Of a stretch of 64,000 nucleotides of DNA, positions 1 to 9,036 are shown in pieces; within the stretch, counting starts at the first letter, position 1; each line of letters begins with the position of its first letter. Origin of the DNA: Paludibacteraceae bacterium (GTDB lineage Bacteria > Bacteroidota > Bacteroidia > Bacteroidales > Paludibacteraceae); contig JAFXPK010000030.1 in assembly GCA_017527905.1 (NCBI GenBank), positions 62,001 through 126,000 on the forward strand, given 5' to 3'. The translations under genes and the position numbers were made by a program. The notes under the pieces were generated by a model, which did not search any database, had not been told where the DNA came from, and saw only the letters and a program-made list of their open reading frames with translations.

Positions 1-1128
1 TCTGACACCGCCTTTTGGCGGTTCATGATGGCCTCCGCATTAATCATGTCGATTGTCGCGGCAGGTATTTTGATTCCGCAAATCCTACTAATTGCGTTTA
101 GGAAGAAGTTGTTCGATGAGCCTGATGAGCGGAAAATCCACCACAGTACAGTGCCAAGATTAGGAGGTATAGCATTTGAGCCTGTCATTCTTTTCACCAT
201 TTTCATACTTCTGGTATTTGACGTTCATGCGCTCAGATTCCAATTGATGGAAGAGTTGGGTAACAATGTGTTGAGCCTTTCGATTTGCGTTTGCTCCCTG
301 ATCCTTCTCTACTTGGTCGGCATCGCGGACGATTTGATCGGAGTGAAATACAGTGCGAAGTTTGTCGTGCAGATAGGGTGCGGCCTTCTGTTCCTTTTCG
401 GAGGACTGTACATTTCGGATCTGCACGGGCTGCTGTTCCTCAACAGATTGCCATGGTGGGTATTCTGGCCCCTGACGGTCACATTGGTTGTCTTCATCAT
501 TAACGCGATGAACCTGATCGACGGCATCGACGGCTTGGCCTCGGGACTAAGCGGTGTCGCCTTGGGATACTACGGCTGCGTGTTCTTCGAAATAGGGGAG
601 TACACTTTCGCGCTTGTCGCCTTCGCCACACTGGGAACAGTGATCCCGTTCTTTTACTACAACGTGTTCGGAAAAGCGGAGAAACAACAGAAAATATTCA
701 TGGGCGATACGGGTTCTCTCACCATTGGTCTCATCCTCTCGTTCTTGAGCTTCAGGATGGCCAACGTCGACATTTCGGCCGACCACACGTGTCTCTCAAG
801 GGTTCATCCATTCTTCTTGGCCTTCTGCCCACTATTAGTGCCTTGCATGGATGTGATAAGGGTATTCATCCACCGTATCAGGATGGGGAATAGCCCATTC
901 CTGCCAGATAAGAGCCATATCCACCACAAATTACTGAACTTGGGGATGTCGCAACACAAAGCGATGATCTCGATTCTGGTATTCTCAGCCTTTTTCATCG
1001 TCGTATGCTTGATTTTGTCAAAAATAATGGATCCTACGTTGCTGCTGATTTGCTGCGTGGCGCTTTACACCCTGTTGAATATTTGGATGTCCAAACTTAT
1101 TAACAAGAAAGAACTGGAAAACAAATAA
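1..1128 (+). CDS. WecA/MraY-family undecaprenyl-phosphate sugar-1-P transferase, copy 1 (5' end outside window)
   Basis: Polytopic membrane enzyme that starts a polysaccharide repeat unit by moving a sugar-1-phosphate from a UDP-sugar to undecaprenyl phosphate. Family signatures are visible: DERKIHHSTVPRLGG near the start, a GIADDLIG loop, NAMNLIDGIDGLASG, FMGDTGSL and PDKSHIHHKLL. About ten hydrophobic segments are seen. The reading frame is open from base 1 (SDTAFWRF) and the paralogue at 14129 has the eight extra residues MLDFFTTM before that point, so the ATG at 25 is probably not the true start and the gene is cut by the window edge. It is followed 11 bases later by wza. GlcNAc-1-P is the usual WecA substrate; the exact sugar cannot be read from sequence. 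Confidence 0.93.
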   Translation, partial: SDTAFWRFMMASALIMSIVAAGILIPQILLIAFRKKLFDEPDERKIHHSTVPRLGGIAFEPVILFTIFILLVFDVHALRFQLMEELGNNVLSLSICVCSLILLYLVGIADDLIGVKYSAKFVVQIGCGLLFLFGGLYISDLHGLLFLNRLPWWVFWPLTVTLVVFIINAMNLIDGIDGLASGLSGVALGYYGCVFFEIGEYTFALVAFATLGTVIPFFYYNVFGKAEKQQKIFMGDTGSLTIGLILSFLSFRMANVDISADHTCLSRVHPFFLAFCPLLVPCMDVIRVFIHRIRMGNSPFLPDKSHIHHKLLNLGMSQHKAMISILVFSAFFIVVCLILSKIMDPTLLLICCVALYTLLNIWMSKLINKKELENK

Positions 1129-1139
1129 AGTATCGAAAT

Positions 1140-1964
1140 ATGAAAGTCAAATCACTCATTCTGACAGCGCTTGCTTGTTTGCTGTTGAGCTCATGTTCGT
1201 CTTACGAGAAAATTCCGTATTTTCAGGATGCGGACCGTGTCAAAGGCATTAACATCTCTGCGGTGCAGGAAATCACACTTCGCCCGAAAGATAAAATTTC
1301 CATCGTGGTGAACTGTAAAGACCCGCAGTTGTCCGCCTTGTTCAACCTTCCGTATGTCACACAGCGTGTGGTAGCCACGGGAGCCCGCAACACCCTGTTC
1401 GGTGAGGAGACGGGTGCCGTCTCCGGATATACGGTGGACAGCGAGGGTAACATCGACTTCCCTACAATCGGAAAGATGAATGTGGCCGGACTGACCCGTA
1501 GCGAATTAGCCACGCTGATCAAGGACGAAATCGAGTCAAGGAACCAGGCGAAGGACCCTGTCATCACCGTCGACTTCCTGAACTTGAGCTTCACAATCAT
1601 GGGTGAGGTGGCGAACCCAGGCATCTACCGTATTTACAAAGACAACATGACTTTGCTCGAGGCCATCAGCAGTGCAGGTGACCTGACCATTCAAGGCAAA
1701 CGCGAGAACGTATTGGTACTCCGTATGGAAGAGGGCAAACAAAAATCATACCGCGTCAACCTGACCTCGTTGCAGAATGTGGTGCAATCACCTATCTTCT
1801 ACCTGCAACAGGACGACATCGTGTATGTGGAGCCGAACAAGATGAAGGCTAAACAATCCACCGTCAACGGAAACGAGGTGAGATCCACATCATTCTGGAT
1901 TTCGCTCTCCTCATTGGCAGCCACGGTTGTAGCCATTGTGCTGAACAATAATAATAAGGATTAA
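1140..1964 (+). CDS. wza: Wza-like polysaccharide export lipoprotein, copy 1
   Basis: Outer-membrane polysaccharide export (Poly_export/SLBB) protein expected to form the exit channel with Wzc. A lipoprotein signal peptide ends in LLLSSC with the lipidated cysteine at residue 19. The export domain follows (VNCKDPQLSALFNLPYVTQR, GYTVDSEGNIDFPTIG), then an SLBB-like segment (MGEVANPGIYRIYKDNMTLL), and a hydrophobic C-terminal helix (FWISLSSLAATVVAIVL). At 274 residues it is shorter than E. coli Wza, which is usual for Bacteroidota members. It sits between the wecA and wzc genes and has close paralogues at 15303 and 33456. Confidence 0.93.
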   Translation: MKVKSLILTALACLLLSSCSSYEKIPYFQDADRVKGINISAVQEITLRPKDKISIVVNCKDPQLSALFNLPYVTQRVVATGARNTLFGEETGAVSGYTVDSEGNIDFPTIGKMNVAGLTRSELATLIKDEIESRNQAKDPVITVDFLNLSFTIMGEVANPGIYRIYKDNMTLLEAISSAGDLTIQGKRENVLVLRMEEGKQKSYRVNLTSLQNVVQSPIFYLQQDDIVYVEPNKMKAKQSTVNGNEVRSTSFWISLSSLAATVVAIVLNNNNKD

Positions 1965-2006
1965 TACTTCGAAAAATAAATAGTAACAAAGAACAATAAA
2001 AATTTT

Positions 2007-4403
2007 ATGGAAGAAAACAAAAAAAACGGTGGCCAAACGGAGGACTTCATCGAGTTCGGTGAACTAATCCTAATGTGTGTCAGGAAGTGGCATTGGTTTG
2101 CCGCATCCTTTGCTATTGTTTTGGCTCTAGCCATTCTCTACATTTTGAAGACTCCAGAGTCTTTCACCAGAACGGCTGAGGTCCAAATCAAGTCGGAAGC
2201 GAAGAACGGACCAAGTATGAACATCCAGAACGCTTTCAACGACATGGGTGGCATGTTCGCCATGAACACCAATGTCAACAACGAATTGCGCGCGCTGCTC
2301 TCTTCTGACGTCATGTTCGAAGTGGTTAGGCGTCTGAACCTGGACGTGAACTACACAATCGACGGTAGTTTCCACGACATCGTGCTGTATGGCTCTAATC
2401 TGCCTGTTCAAGTCTCATTCGTCGACTTGACGGACTATGACAACGTGTTCTGCGATGTCTTTTTGGGCGATTCAGTCGCTTCAAAGGACTACGTGAAGAT
2501 CGACAACATCGCATATACCGTAAATGGTGAGGTGAAACAAGTGAACGAACCTGCGATGGCGTCATTAGGCGACACCATCAACACGGCCATCGGTCGTTTG
2601 GTCGTTCAACGTAACCTCCGATACACGGGCAACGATATCAGAAGCCTTCATGTAACCCGCACCAACATGTTCTCATCCCAAGAAAACTGGTCGGGTGCCT
2701 TGAACGTCACACAAGACGACGAGAAGGCGGACATCATCACACTGGAGGTGAAGGATGTATCCATCCAACGTGCTGACGATATCTTGGATATGTTGATCAA
2801 GGTGTACAACGAGAACTGGATTAAGGACAAAAACCAGATCGCTGACGGTACGTCCATGTTCATCAACGAACGTTTGAACATCATCGAGAATGAGCTTTCT
2901 TCTGTGGATAACGACATTTCCTCCTATAAGAGTAAGAACCTCTTGCCTGACGTGAAGGCCGTGGCTGAGATGTACATGCAAGAGAACGCCAACATCTCCA
3001 ACCAGTTACGTGACCTGAACGCTCAGTTGTATATGACCAACTACATCCGTGACTACCTCTCCGTGCAAAAGAATCAGACAAAGGTTTTGCCGGTGAGCTC
3101 CGGTTTGCAGAACGCCAACATCGAGTCTCAGATCTCCGAGTATAACGACAAATTGTTGCAAAGGAACCGTTTGGAGTCTAACAGTAGTTCCGAGAACGAC
3201 CTCGTGAAACAAATGGACATCGATTTGGGATCCATGCGAAGCGCCATCTTGGTTTCCATCGATAACCAAATCGCCGCCATCGACAACCAGATTCGCAACC
3301 TGAAACATAGTGAGAGACAGGCATTGTCCCGCATCTCATCCAACCCTAAACAAGCTGAGATGTTGCTCTCCGCCGAGCGTCAACAAGCGGTCAAAGAGGC
3401 CCTGTACCTCTTCCTGCTCCAAAAACGTGAGGAAAACGAGTTGTCCCAATCGTTCACAGCCTACAACACCCGTGTGATCAAACGTCCTGGTGGTAGCCTG
3501 CTTCCAGACGCACCGAAGAAGCGCAACATTTTGCTGGTCGCATTCGCCATAGGATTGATCATCCCTATGTCCCTCATCTACATCAAGGAAACGTTGAACA
3601 CGACGCTCCGAGGAAAGAAGGATCTGGAACATGTGCCTGTTCCGTTGTTGGGCGAGATTCCTTTGTCTAAGCAACCAAAGAAGTGGTGGCAATTCTGGAG
3701 GAAAGAACAGAAAGTGCAGGATGCTGTGGTCGAACATGGCAACAGGAACGCAATCAACGAAGCCTTCCGTATCTTGCGTACGAACTTGGAATTCATGGTG
3801 AAAAAGGACAGCAACGTATTGCTCTTCACCTCCTACAACGCCGGTAGCGGTAAAAGTTTCCTCTGTGTGAATACTGCACTGAGTTTGGCGATCAAAGAGA
3901 AGAAAGTACTCGTGATCGACGGTGATATGCGCCACGCCTCTCTCTCCAAATGGGCGAACAGTCCAAACATCGGTCTGAGCACCTTCCTCAGCGGGAAAGT
4001 GAGCGACATCGAGGAAGTGATGGTGAAGAATGTGGACGGCAATGTCGGTTTGGATATGGTTCCGGTCGGCACCATTCCGCCAAACCCTTCCGAGTTGATC
4101 GGTAATGGTCTGTTGGGTGAGTCGATTAACAAATTGAAAACACAATACGACTATGTCTTCATCGATTGTCCACCAATTGACATCGTGGCGGATGCCCAGA
4201 TTGTTGAGAACTATGCGGACAGAACGTTGTTCGTTGTACGTACAGGATTGTTGGAGCGTTCTATGCTTGAAGACCTCACCGCATTGTACAACGAAAACAG
4301 ATTCAAGAACATGACTCTGATCCTGAACGGTACGCCAATGGAAAAAGGCAAGTACAGCTACCGTCACGGATATTACAACAGTGATTATTATTCTTACAGT
4401 TGA
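2007..4403 (+). CDS. wzc: Wzc-like chain-length regulator with tyrosine autokinase domain, copy 1
   Basis: Inner-membrane co-polymerase that spans to Wza, controls chain length and autophosphorylates. The order is: cytoplasmic N terminus, TM1 (about 31-47), periplasmic Wzz domain with long coiled-coil stretch (about 280-470), TM2 (about 510-528), then the bacterial tyrosine kinase domain. Kinase motifs are Walker A AGSGKS (Lys616), Walker A' VLVIDGDMR (about 635) and Walker B YVFIDCPP. The C-terminal tail is tyrosine-rich (YSYRHGYYNSDYYSYS), the usual autophosphorylation cluster. At 798 residues it is a full-length fused Wzc. It is followed by a strong hairpin and then the phosphatase gene at 4474. 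Confidence 0.94.
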   Translation: MEENKKNGGQTEDFIEFGELILMCVRKWHWFAASFAIVLALAILYILKTPESFTRTAEVQIKSEAKNGPSMNIQNAFNDMGGMFAMNTNVNNELRALLSSDVMFEVVRRLNLDVNYTIDGSFHDIVLYGSNLPVQVSFVDLTDYDNVFCDVFLGDSVASKDYVKIDNIAYTVNGEVKQVNEPAMASLGDTINTAIGRLVVQRNLRYTGNDIRSLHVTRTNMFSSQENWSGALNVTQDDEKADIITLEVKDVSIQRADDILDMLIKVYNENWIKDKNQIADGTSMFINERLNIIENELSSVDNDISSYKSKNLLPDVKAVAEMYMQENANISNQLRDLNAQLYMTNYIRDYLSVQKNQTKVLPVSSGLQNANIESQISEYNDKLLQRNRLESNSSSENDLVKQMDIDLGSMRSAILVSIDNQIAAIDNQIRNLKHSERQALSRISSNPKQAEMLLSAERQQAVKEALYLFLLQKREENELSQSFTAYNTRVIKRPGGSLLPDAPKKRNILLVAFAIGLIIPMSLIYIKETLNTTLRGKKDLEHVPVPLLGEIPLSKQPKKWWQFWRKEQKVQDAVVEHGNRNAINEAFRILRTNLEFMVKKDSNVLLFTSYNAGSGKSFLCVNTALSLAIKEKKVLVIDGDMRHASLSKWANSPNIGLSTFLSGKVSDIEEVMVKNVDGNVGLDMVPVGTIPPNPSELIGNGLLGESINKLKTQYDYVFIDCPPIDIVADAQIVENYADRTLFVVRTGLLERSMLEDLTALYNENRFKNMTLILNGTPMEKGKYSYRHGYYNSDYYSYS

Positions 4404-4421
4404 TAGAGTAGGGTATGGAAC

Positions 4422-4457
4422 AGGTGCATTCCTTATGACGCCATAAGGAATGCACCT
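4422..4457 (+). terminator. Strong intra-operon hairpin after wzc (attenuator candidate)
   Basis: A perfect 15-bp inverted repeat (4422-4436 AGGTGCATTCCTTAT and 4443-4457) surrounds the six-base loop GACGCC and is followed by a short T run (TTTAAATT). The T run is weak, so it may terminate only part of transcription. It lies between wzc1 and the phosphatase gene. In the E. coli group 1 (K30) capsule operon a stem-loop attenuator also lies just downstream of wzc; function here is inferred. Confidence 0.7.
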
Positions 4458-4473
4458 TTAAATTAAACAGGAA

Positions 4474-5181
4474 ATGTCTTTGTTCGGATTTTTAACCAAG
4501 AATGTGACATTGGCGGATTCCCACGTATGCAAGGGAATGGTCGACTGCCATTCGCACATCATTCCTGGCGTAGACGACGGAATACAAAAAATTGAGGATT
4601 CCCTCGCCGTGCTCGACTTATACGAGAAGCTAGGCATGAAAGAATTATACTGCACCCCCCATATCATGGAGGATTTCCCGAATTCAACCCAAAAGTTGAA
4701 GGATCATTTCGATCAGTTATGCGACGCCTACAAAGGTGGAATCAAACTACATTTGGCGGCGGAATACATGATAGACAACCTTTTGCTTCAACGTTTATCG
4801 GAAAAAGATTTGCTGCCTCATGGCGTGAACGGTGACCATCTGTTAATCGAGACCTCCTACTATTCCTCCCCCGGCTATTTCGACGAGGTGGTGGAGAAAG
4901 TCAGGTCAATGGGACTATGGCCATTACTCGCTCATCCTGAACGTTATAACTACATGGAGAAAGAGCGATACGAACAACTGAAATCGCAAGGAGTCAAATT
5001 CCAAATGAATCTGCCCGCCCTTTTGGGTAGATACGGCGACGACGTGAAGAAAAAGGCCAGCATGCTCCTGAGCAAAGGCATGTACGATTTCATCGGCACG
5101 GACGTCCACCGTTTCGAGCCGGACCTGGGTCTGCGGAAAATCAGGAAGAGTGACGTGGAACTGCTAAAGAGAATGAGATGA
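4474..5181 (+). CDS. CpsB/YwqE-type PHP tyrosine-protein phosphatase
   Basis: Metal-dependent phosphatase of the PHP superfamily that removes phosphate from Wzc-type tyrosine kinases and so resets the export cycle. Metal-ligand motifs are visible: VDCHSHIIPGVDDG (His26, His28), AAEYMID, LAHPERY and GTDVHR near the C terminus. At 235 residues it is close to the usual length of the family. It follows wzc1, separated by a hairpin. It is the only phosphatase of any kind seen near the three wzc genes in this window, so it may serve all three kinases; low-molecular-weight Wzb phosphatases are absent here. Confidence 0.9.
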   Translation: MSLFGFLTKNVTLADSHVCKGMVDCHSHIIPGVDDGIQKIEDSLAVLDLYEKLGMKELYCTPHIMEDFPNSTQKLKDHFDQLCDAYKGGIKLHLAAEYMIDNLLLQRLSEKDLLPHGVNGDHLLIETSYYSSPGYFDEVVEKVRSMGLWPLLAHPERYNYMEKERYEQLKSQGVKFQMNLPALLGRYGDDVKKKASMLLSKGMYDFIGTDVHRFEPDLGLRKIRKSDVELLKRMR

Positions 5182-5223
5182 CATAATGGATGTCCCATTA
5201 CAGAATTCACTTAATAAACAAAA

Positions 5224-6333
5224 ATGGATAATAGTTTGATTACCGTCACATCACCGTTGCTCCCAAATCTGGAAGAGTTCTACGGGTTATTGAAAGAAAT
5301 CTGGAATTCCAAGTATATCACGAATAACGGCTCCTTTCACAAACAATTAGAGAAGGAATTGGCGACCTATCTGAAGGTTCCTTACGTCAGCCTTTTCACG
5401 AATGGTACGTTACCGCTCATCACAGCTTTACAAGCCCTTCGAGTGACCGGTGAAGTGATCACAACCCCTTACAGTTTTGTCGCGACCACCCACGCCTTGT
5501 GGTGGAACGGCATAAAACCAGTATTCGTGGACATTGACATGAAGACGGGCAATCTGGATCCGGACAAGATCGAGGCTGCCATTACACCGAAGACTACCGC
5601 CATTATGCCGGTGCACGTCTACGGAAAGCCATGCGACACGAAGAAAATACAGGAAATAGCAGACCGTTATGGCTTAAAAGTCATCTATGACGCCGCCCAT
5701 GCCTTTGGTGTCGAGGTGGAGGGGGAGAGTGTGCTCAATGCGGGCGATATGTCTACACTATCTTTCCATGCCACAAAGGTCTACAATACGATAGAAGGAG
5801 GTGCGATGGTGATGCATGACGAAAAGACGAAACAGCGCATCGATTACCTGAAGAACTTCGGTTTCGCGGGCGAGACAACCGTCGTCGGACCGGGCATCAA
5901 CTCCAAAATGGACGAAGTGCGTGCCGCCTATGGCATACTGAACCTACGCCAAGTGGACGATGCAATCGCTGCGAGAAGGGAAGTGGCTGTCGCATACCGC
6001 AAGGCTTTGCGCTCCGTCGAAGGAATCACCTTCTTCGACGACATGCCAGGCGTCAAACATAACTATTCCTATTTCCCTATCTTCATCGACGAAAGAAAAT
6101 ACGGAATGAGTAGAGACGACCTGTACATGAAGATGCGTGAAGCGAAAGTTTTGGGCAGACGCTACTTCTATCCGTTGATTTCTGAATTCTCCACTTACCG
6201 CGGATTAGAGTCCGCCGATCCTAAGAATTTGCCGAATGCGCACAAAATGGCCAATTCTGTCATTTGTCTTCCTATGCACCATACACTCACGGAGGAAGAT
6301 ATTCAACGAATCATAGATCAAATCATCAGATAA
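5224..6333 (+). CDS. DegT/DnrJ/EryC1/StrS family sugar aminotransferase
   Basis: PLP-dependent enzyme that typically converts a 4-keto (or 3-keto) nucleotide sugar to an amino sugar for capsule or O-antigen. Residues STLSFHATKVYNTIEGG place the PLP lysine at Lys185; the FTNGTLPLITALQAL region binds the cofactor phosphate, and YDAAHAFGV carries the conserved Asp/His area. At 369 residues it is full length. No nucleotide-sugar dehydratase is seen nearby, so the keto-sugar substrate must come from elsewhere. The nearest family names would be PglE, WecE or FdtB types; the substrate cannot be assigned. Confidence 0.88.
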   Translation: MDNSLITVTSPLLPNLEEFYGLLKEIWNSKYITNNGSFHKQLEKELATYLKVPYVSLFTNGTLPLITALQALRVTGEVITTPYSFVATTHALWWNGIKPVFVDIDMKTGNLDPDKIEAAITPKTTAIMPVHVYGKPCDTKKIQEIADRYGLKVIYDAAHAFGVEVEGESVLNAGDMSTLSFHATKVYNTIEGGAMVMHDEKTKQRIDYLKNFGFAGETTVVGPGINSKMDEVRAAYGILNLRQVDDAIAARREVAVAYRKALRSVEGITFFDDMPGVKHNYSYFPIFIDERKYGMSRDDLYMKMREAKVLGRRYFYPLISEFSTYRGLESADPKNLPNAHKMANSVICLPMHHTLTEEDIQRIIDQIIR

Positions 6334-6375
6334 GATAACTGGGTAACACATTAGTTACAATAAAAAAGACGAGAT

Positions 6376-7101
6376 ATGATACTAGCATGCAATCAGCCCT
6401 ATTTTATTCCTTACATCGGATATTGGCAATTAATTAACTGCGCTGATATATTTGTGATTGGCGACGATTACGCATACATCAATCGAGGATGGGTGAATAG
6501 GAACCGCATCTTGAACCAGAACGAACCCATGTACTACGGGTTGTCATTGGCCAAGGCGAGCCAAAACAAATACATAAACGAGATATCTTTGGCCGACATG
6601 AACTTCGACAAAATGTTGAAGACCATAACCTACAATTACAACAAGAGCCCCTACTTCCAGGAAGGATATGACTTGTTGAAGAGAATATTTGACTGTAAGG
6701 AAACGAACTTAGCCTACTTCCTGGGCAACTCCATGGAAGTGGTTTGCGATTACTTGAACATCAAGACCCGTCTGTGTTACTCATCCTCATTCCCTGAGAA
6801 CAATAATTTGAAAAGAGAGTACCGCATCTACGATTTCTGCGAAAAAACAGGGGCAGACACTTACATCAACTCGATTGGAGGTACCGCCTTGTATGATTTC
6901 GACGAGTTCAGGAAGAGGAATTTGACGTTGAAGTTCATCAAATCCAACGAAATCGCCTATAAGCAATTCGGCAACGAGTTCGTGCCTTGGCTCTCAATTC
7001 TAGATGTCATCATGTTCAATTCCAAGGAAGAGATAAGCCGCATGTTGAATGAATATAGATTGATAGACAATAAAAACGATATACCTGTTGTCCACGAATA
7101 A
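6376..7101 (+). CDS. WbqC-like family protein
   Basis: Matches the WbqC family by its start, ILACNQPYFIPYIGYWQLI, followed by the DDYAYINRGWVNRNRIL stretch. Family members occur in O-antigen and capsule clusters, commonly beside DegT aminotransferases as here (43 bases downstream). Their precise reaction is not well established; a role in amino-sugar or amino-acid decoration of the glycan is often suggested. The protein is soluble, without a signal peptide or membrane segment. The gene lies in a compact run of plus-strand capsule genes and is probably co-transcribed with them. Confidence 0.82.
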   Translation: MILACNQPYFIPYIGYWQLINCADIFVIGDDYAYINRGWVNRNRILNQNEPMYYGLSLAKASQNKYINEISLADMNFDKMLKTITYNYNKSPYFQEGYDLLKRIFDCKETNLAYFLGNSMEVVCDYLNIKTRLCYSSSFPENNNLKREYRIYDFCEKTGADTYINSIGGTALYDFDEFRKRNLTLKFIKSNEIAYKQFGNEFVPWLSILDVIMFNSKEEISRMLNEYRLIDNKNDIPVVHE

Positions 7102-7165
7102 AAGGGCGATGGGGCAACCCAAGCTCATCTGACGAAATCCGTTTCATTCTGTTTCTTAAGGGATT

Positions 7166-8230
7166 ATGGAGAACAATAAAGACATCTACTTCGCACCCGT
7201 GCTGATCCCGACGTTATGTCGGTCGAAACACTTCATCCGATTGATGGAGAGCCTAAAGCGTAACACATGGGCCAAATATACGGATGTGTATGTGGGTTTG
7301 GACTATCCGCCGGCAGAGAAATACCGGCAGGGATGGCAGGAAATCTGCGACTATGTGGACAACGGCGACTTCTCATGTTTCGCCAAATTCGTCGTTTTCA
7401 AACGCACCGAGAACTATGGCAGTGCAAGGAATTCCTCCCATCTGATAGAATACGCCTACGAGCATTATCCATGTTGGATCCGTACGGATGATGACGTGGA
7501 ATTCTCTCCCAACTTCCTGGAGTTCGAGGATAAATGCCTATGGGAGTATCGGAACGACCCAGACGTGATGTTCGTCTCCGGATACTGCTATCCCGTCACC
7601 TGGAAGGTGAACGAAGGAGCCACCTGCTTCAAGCAGAACTTCACGCTCTCCGCTTGGGGATTAGGCTTTTGGGCATCCAAAAAAGAGACCTATTCCTCCT
7701 ACATTAAGTCCGGGAAAATGTTACGGGATGCAGACACAATCGTGAAGAAAGGATTATATCAACGGATGATAGACTCCTGTTTCCGCGATTATTTTTCGTC
7801 AGCACTTTCATACGGTAGCCAGACATCGTTGCTGCTAATCTGTTCCGATGTGGCGCTTCGGGCATATCTCGCCTGCCAAAACAAATACTGCATCTCGCCA
7901 GTCATATCGAAAGCCAGGAACTATGGTTTCGACGGTTCGGGAGAATACTGCACGGCAATTGAGGGGAGCGGAGAACATGCGCTCGACTACAATTATTCGT
8001 CGCAGGTAATCGACACGTCCGATAACTTCAATTTCATACCGGACGATTCGCTTCGTTACTCGGAGGAAAACAAGCAAGCCTTGAACGCATTCGACTACCG
8101 ATCTCCAGAGGATATGAAACTTGCGAACCATAACTTCCACCTGATAAAACGCTATGGCTTGACGCTAGCCAAATTAATTCATGGAGTGGAAACAATTTTA
8201 AAGAACAAATTACACCTGTTTAAGTCATGA
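7166..8230 (+). CDS. Glycosyltransferase (GT-A like)
   Basis: Predicted cytoplasmic glycosyltransferase. It begins with a nucleotide-sugar-type fold (FAPVLIPTLCRSKHFIRLME), has an ENYGSARNSSHLIEYAYEHY segment and an acidic metal-binding motif IRTDDDVEFSP near residues 107-117, typical of GT-A enzymes. The LSAWGLGFWASKK segment resembles the second half of GT2-like proteins. No membrane helix is evident. Its last four bases overlap the next gene (ATGA), which indicates translational coupling. Donor and acceptor sugars cannot be read from the sequence. Confidence 0.8.
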   Translation: MENNKDIYFAPVLIPTLCRSKHFIRLMESLKRNTWAKYTDVYVGLDYPPAEKYRQGWQEICDYVDNGDFSCFAKFVVFKRTENYGSARNSSHLIEYAYEHYPCWIRTDDDVEFSPNFLEFEDKCLWEYRNDPDVMFVSGYCYPVTWKVNEGATCFKQNFTLSAWGLGFWASKKETYSSYIKSGKMLRDADTIVKKGLYQRMIDSCFRDYFSSALSYGSQTSLLLICSDVALRAYLACQNKYCISPVISKARNYGFDGSGEYCTAIEGSGEHALDYNYSSQVIDTSDNFNFIPDDSLRYSEENKQALNAFDYRSPEDMKLANHNFHLIKRYGLTLAKLIHGVETILKNKLHLFKS

Positions 8231-9027
8231 TTCCAAAGGTCATTCACTACTGTTGGTTCGGCCATAACCCATTACCGAGTTTGGCAGAACAATGCATCGC
8301 ATCGTGGAGGAAGTTCCTTCCAGACTACGAAATCAAGGAGTGGAACGAGGATAATTTTGACGTAAACATGGTTCAATATACCCGCGAGGCATATGCTGAA
8401 CGCAAGTATGCTTTCGTGAGCGATTATGCCCGCTTCTGGATTCTGTACAACCATGGCGGTTTGTACTTCGATACAGATGTGGAAATCATCAAACCGCTGG
8501 ACAAAGTCATCGAGCGAGGCGCATTTATGGGGTGTGAGCAAGACTATACACCCACTGAAAACGGATCCTTCGCACGAGGTGCCGGTTTCGCCGTTAATCC
8601 GGGCTTAGGGATCGGCGCGGAAGCAGGATTGCCGATTTACAAGGAGATTCTGGACAAATACGCGGCTCTCCGCTTCTTACATGCGGACGGAAGTCCAAAC
8701 ACGAAGACTATCGTATCTTACACGACCGAGCTGATGGAAGAGAAAGGGTTGTCGCAAGAAAACGCAATACAATGTATAGATGGCGTGTACATCTACCCGA
8801 AAGACTATTTCGGTCCGAAGGATTACGTGACCAACCATATAAATATCACGGAAAACACATTGGCGATACATCACTACAACGCAAGTTGGAGGGATAAAAC
8901 GGCATGGGGACGTCTGTGCGCGACCATCAAGAACGATTTCTTGCTGAAATACCTGCCAAACAAACTAGTGAAGAAGATACTTCTCCTGAAAGAGAGAAAA
9001 AGAACTACGGGTTCTTATTTTAACTGA
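8227..9027 (+). CDS. GT32-type capsular glycosyltransferase
   Basis: Resembles GT32 enzymes with the DXD sugar-binding region: IPKVIHYCWFGHNPLPSLAEQC at the start, then FVSDYARFWILYNHGGLYFD and the DXD triad Asp82-Thr83-Asp84 in FDTDVEI. A C-terminal IHHYNASW is also typical. At 266 residues it has the usual length for these capsule transferases, which often move hexoses or galactose; the actual sugar is unknown. The start codon overlaps the stop of the preceding gene by four bases, and the polymerase gene follows almost directly. Confidence 0.88.
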   Translation: MIPKVIHYCWFGHNPLPSLAEQCIASWRKFLPDYEIKEWNEDNFDVNMVQYTREAYAERKYAFVSDYARFWILYNHGGLYFDTDVEIIKPLDKVIERGAFMGCEQDYTPTENGSFARGAGFAVNPGLGIGAEAGLPIYKEILDKYAALRFLHADGSPNTKTIVSYTTELMEEKGLSQENAIQCIDGVYIYPKDYFGPKDYVTNHINITENTLAIHHYNASWRDKTAWGRLCATIKNDFLLKYLPNKLVKKILLLKERKRTTGSYFN

Positions 9028-9036
9028 TTGGATCAT

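Noticed and set aside
3336-4367. Long minus-strand open frame (343 codons) opposite wzc1
   Set aside because: It mirrors the well-supported kinase gene, has no recognisable domain, and has the His/Val/Gln-rich composition typical of an antisense shadow.
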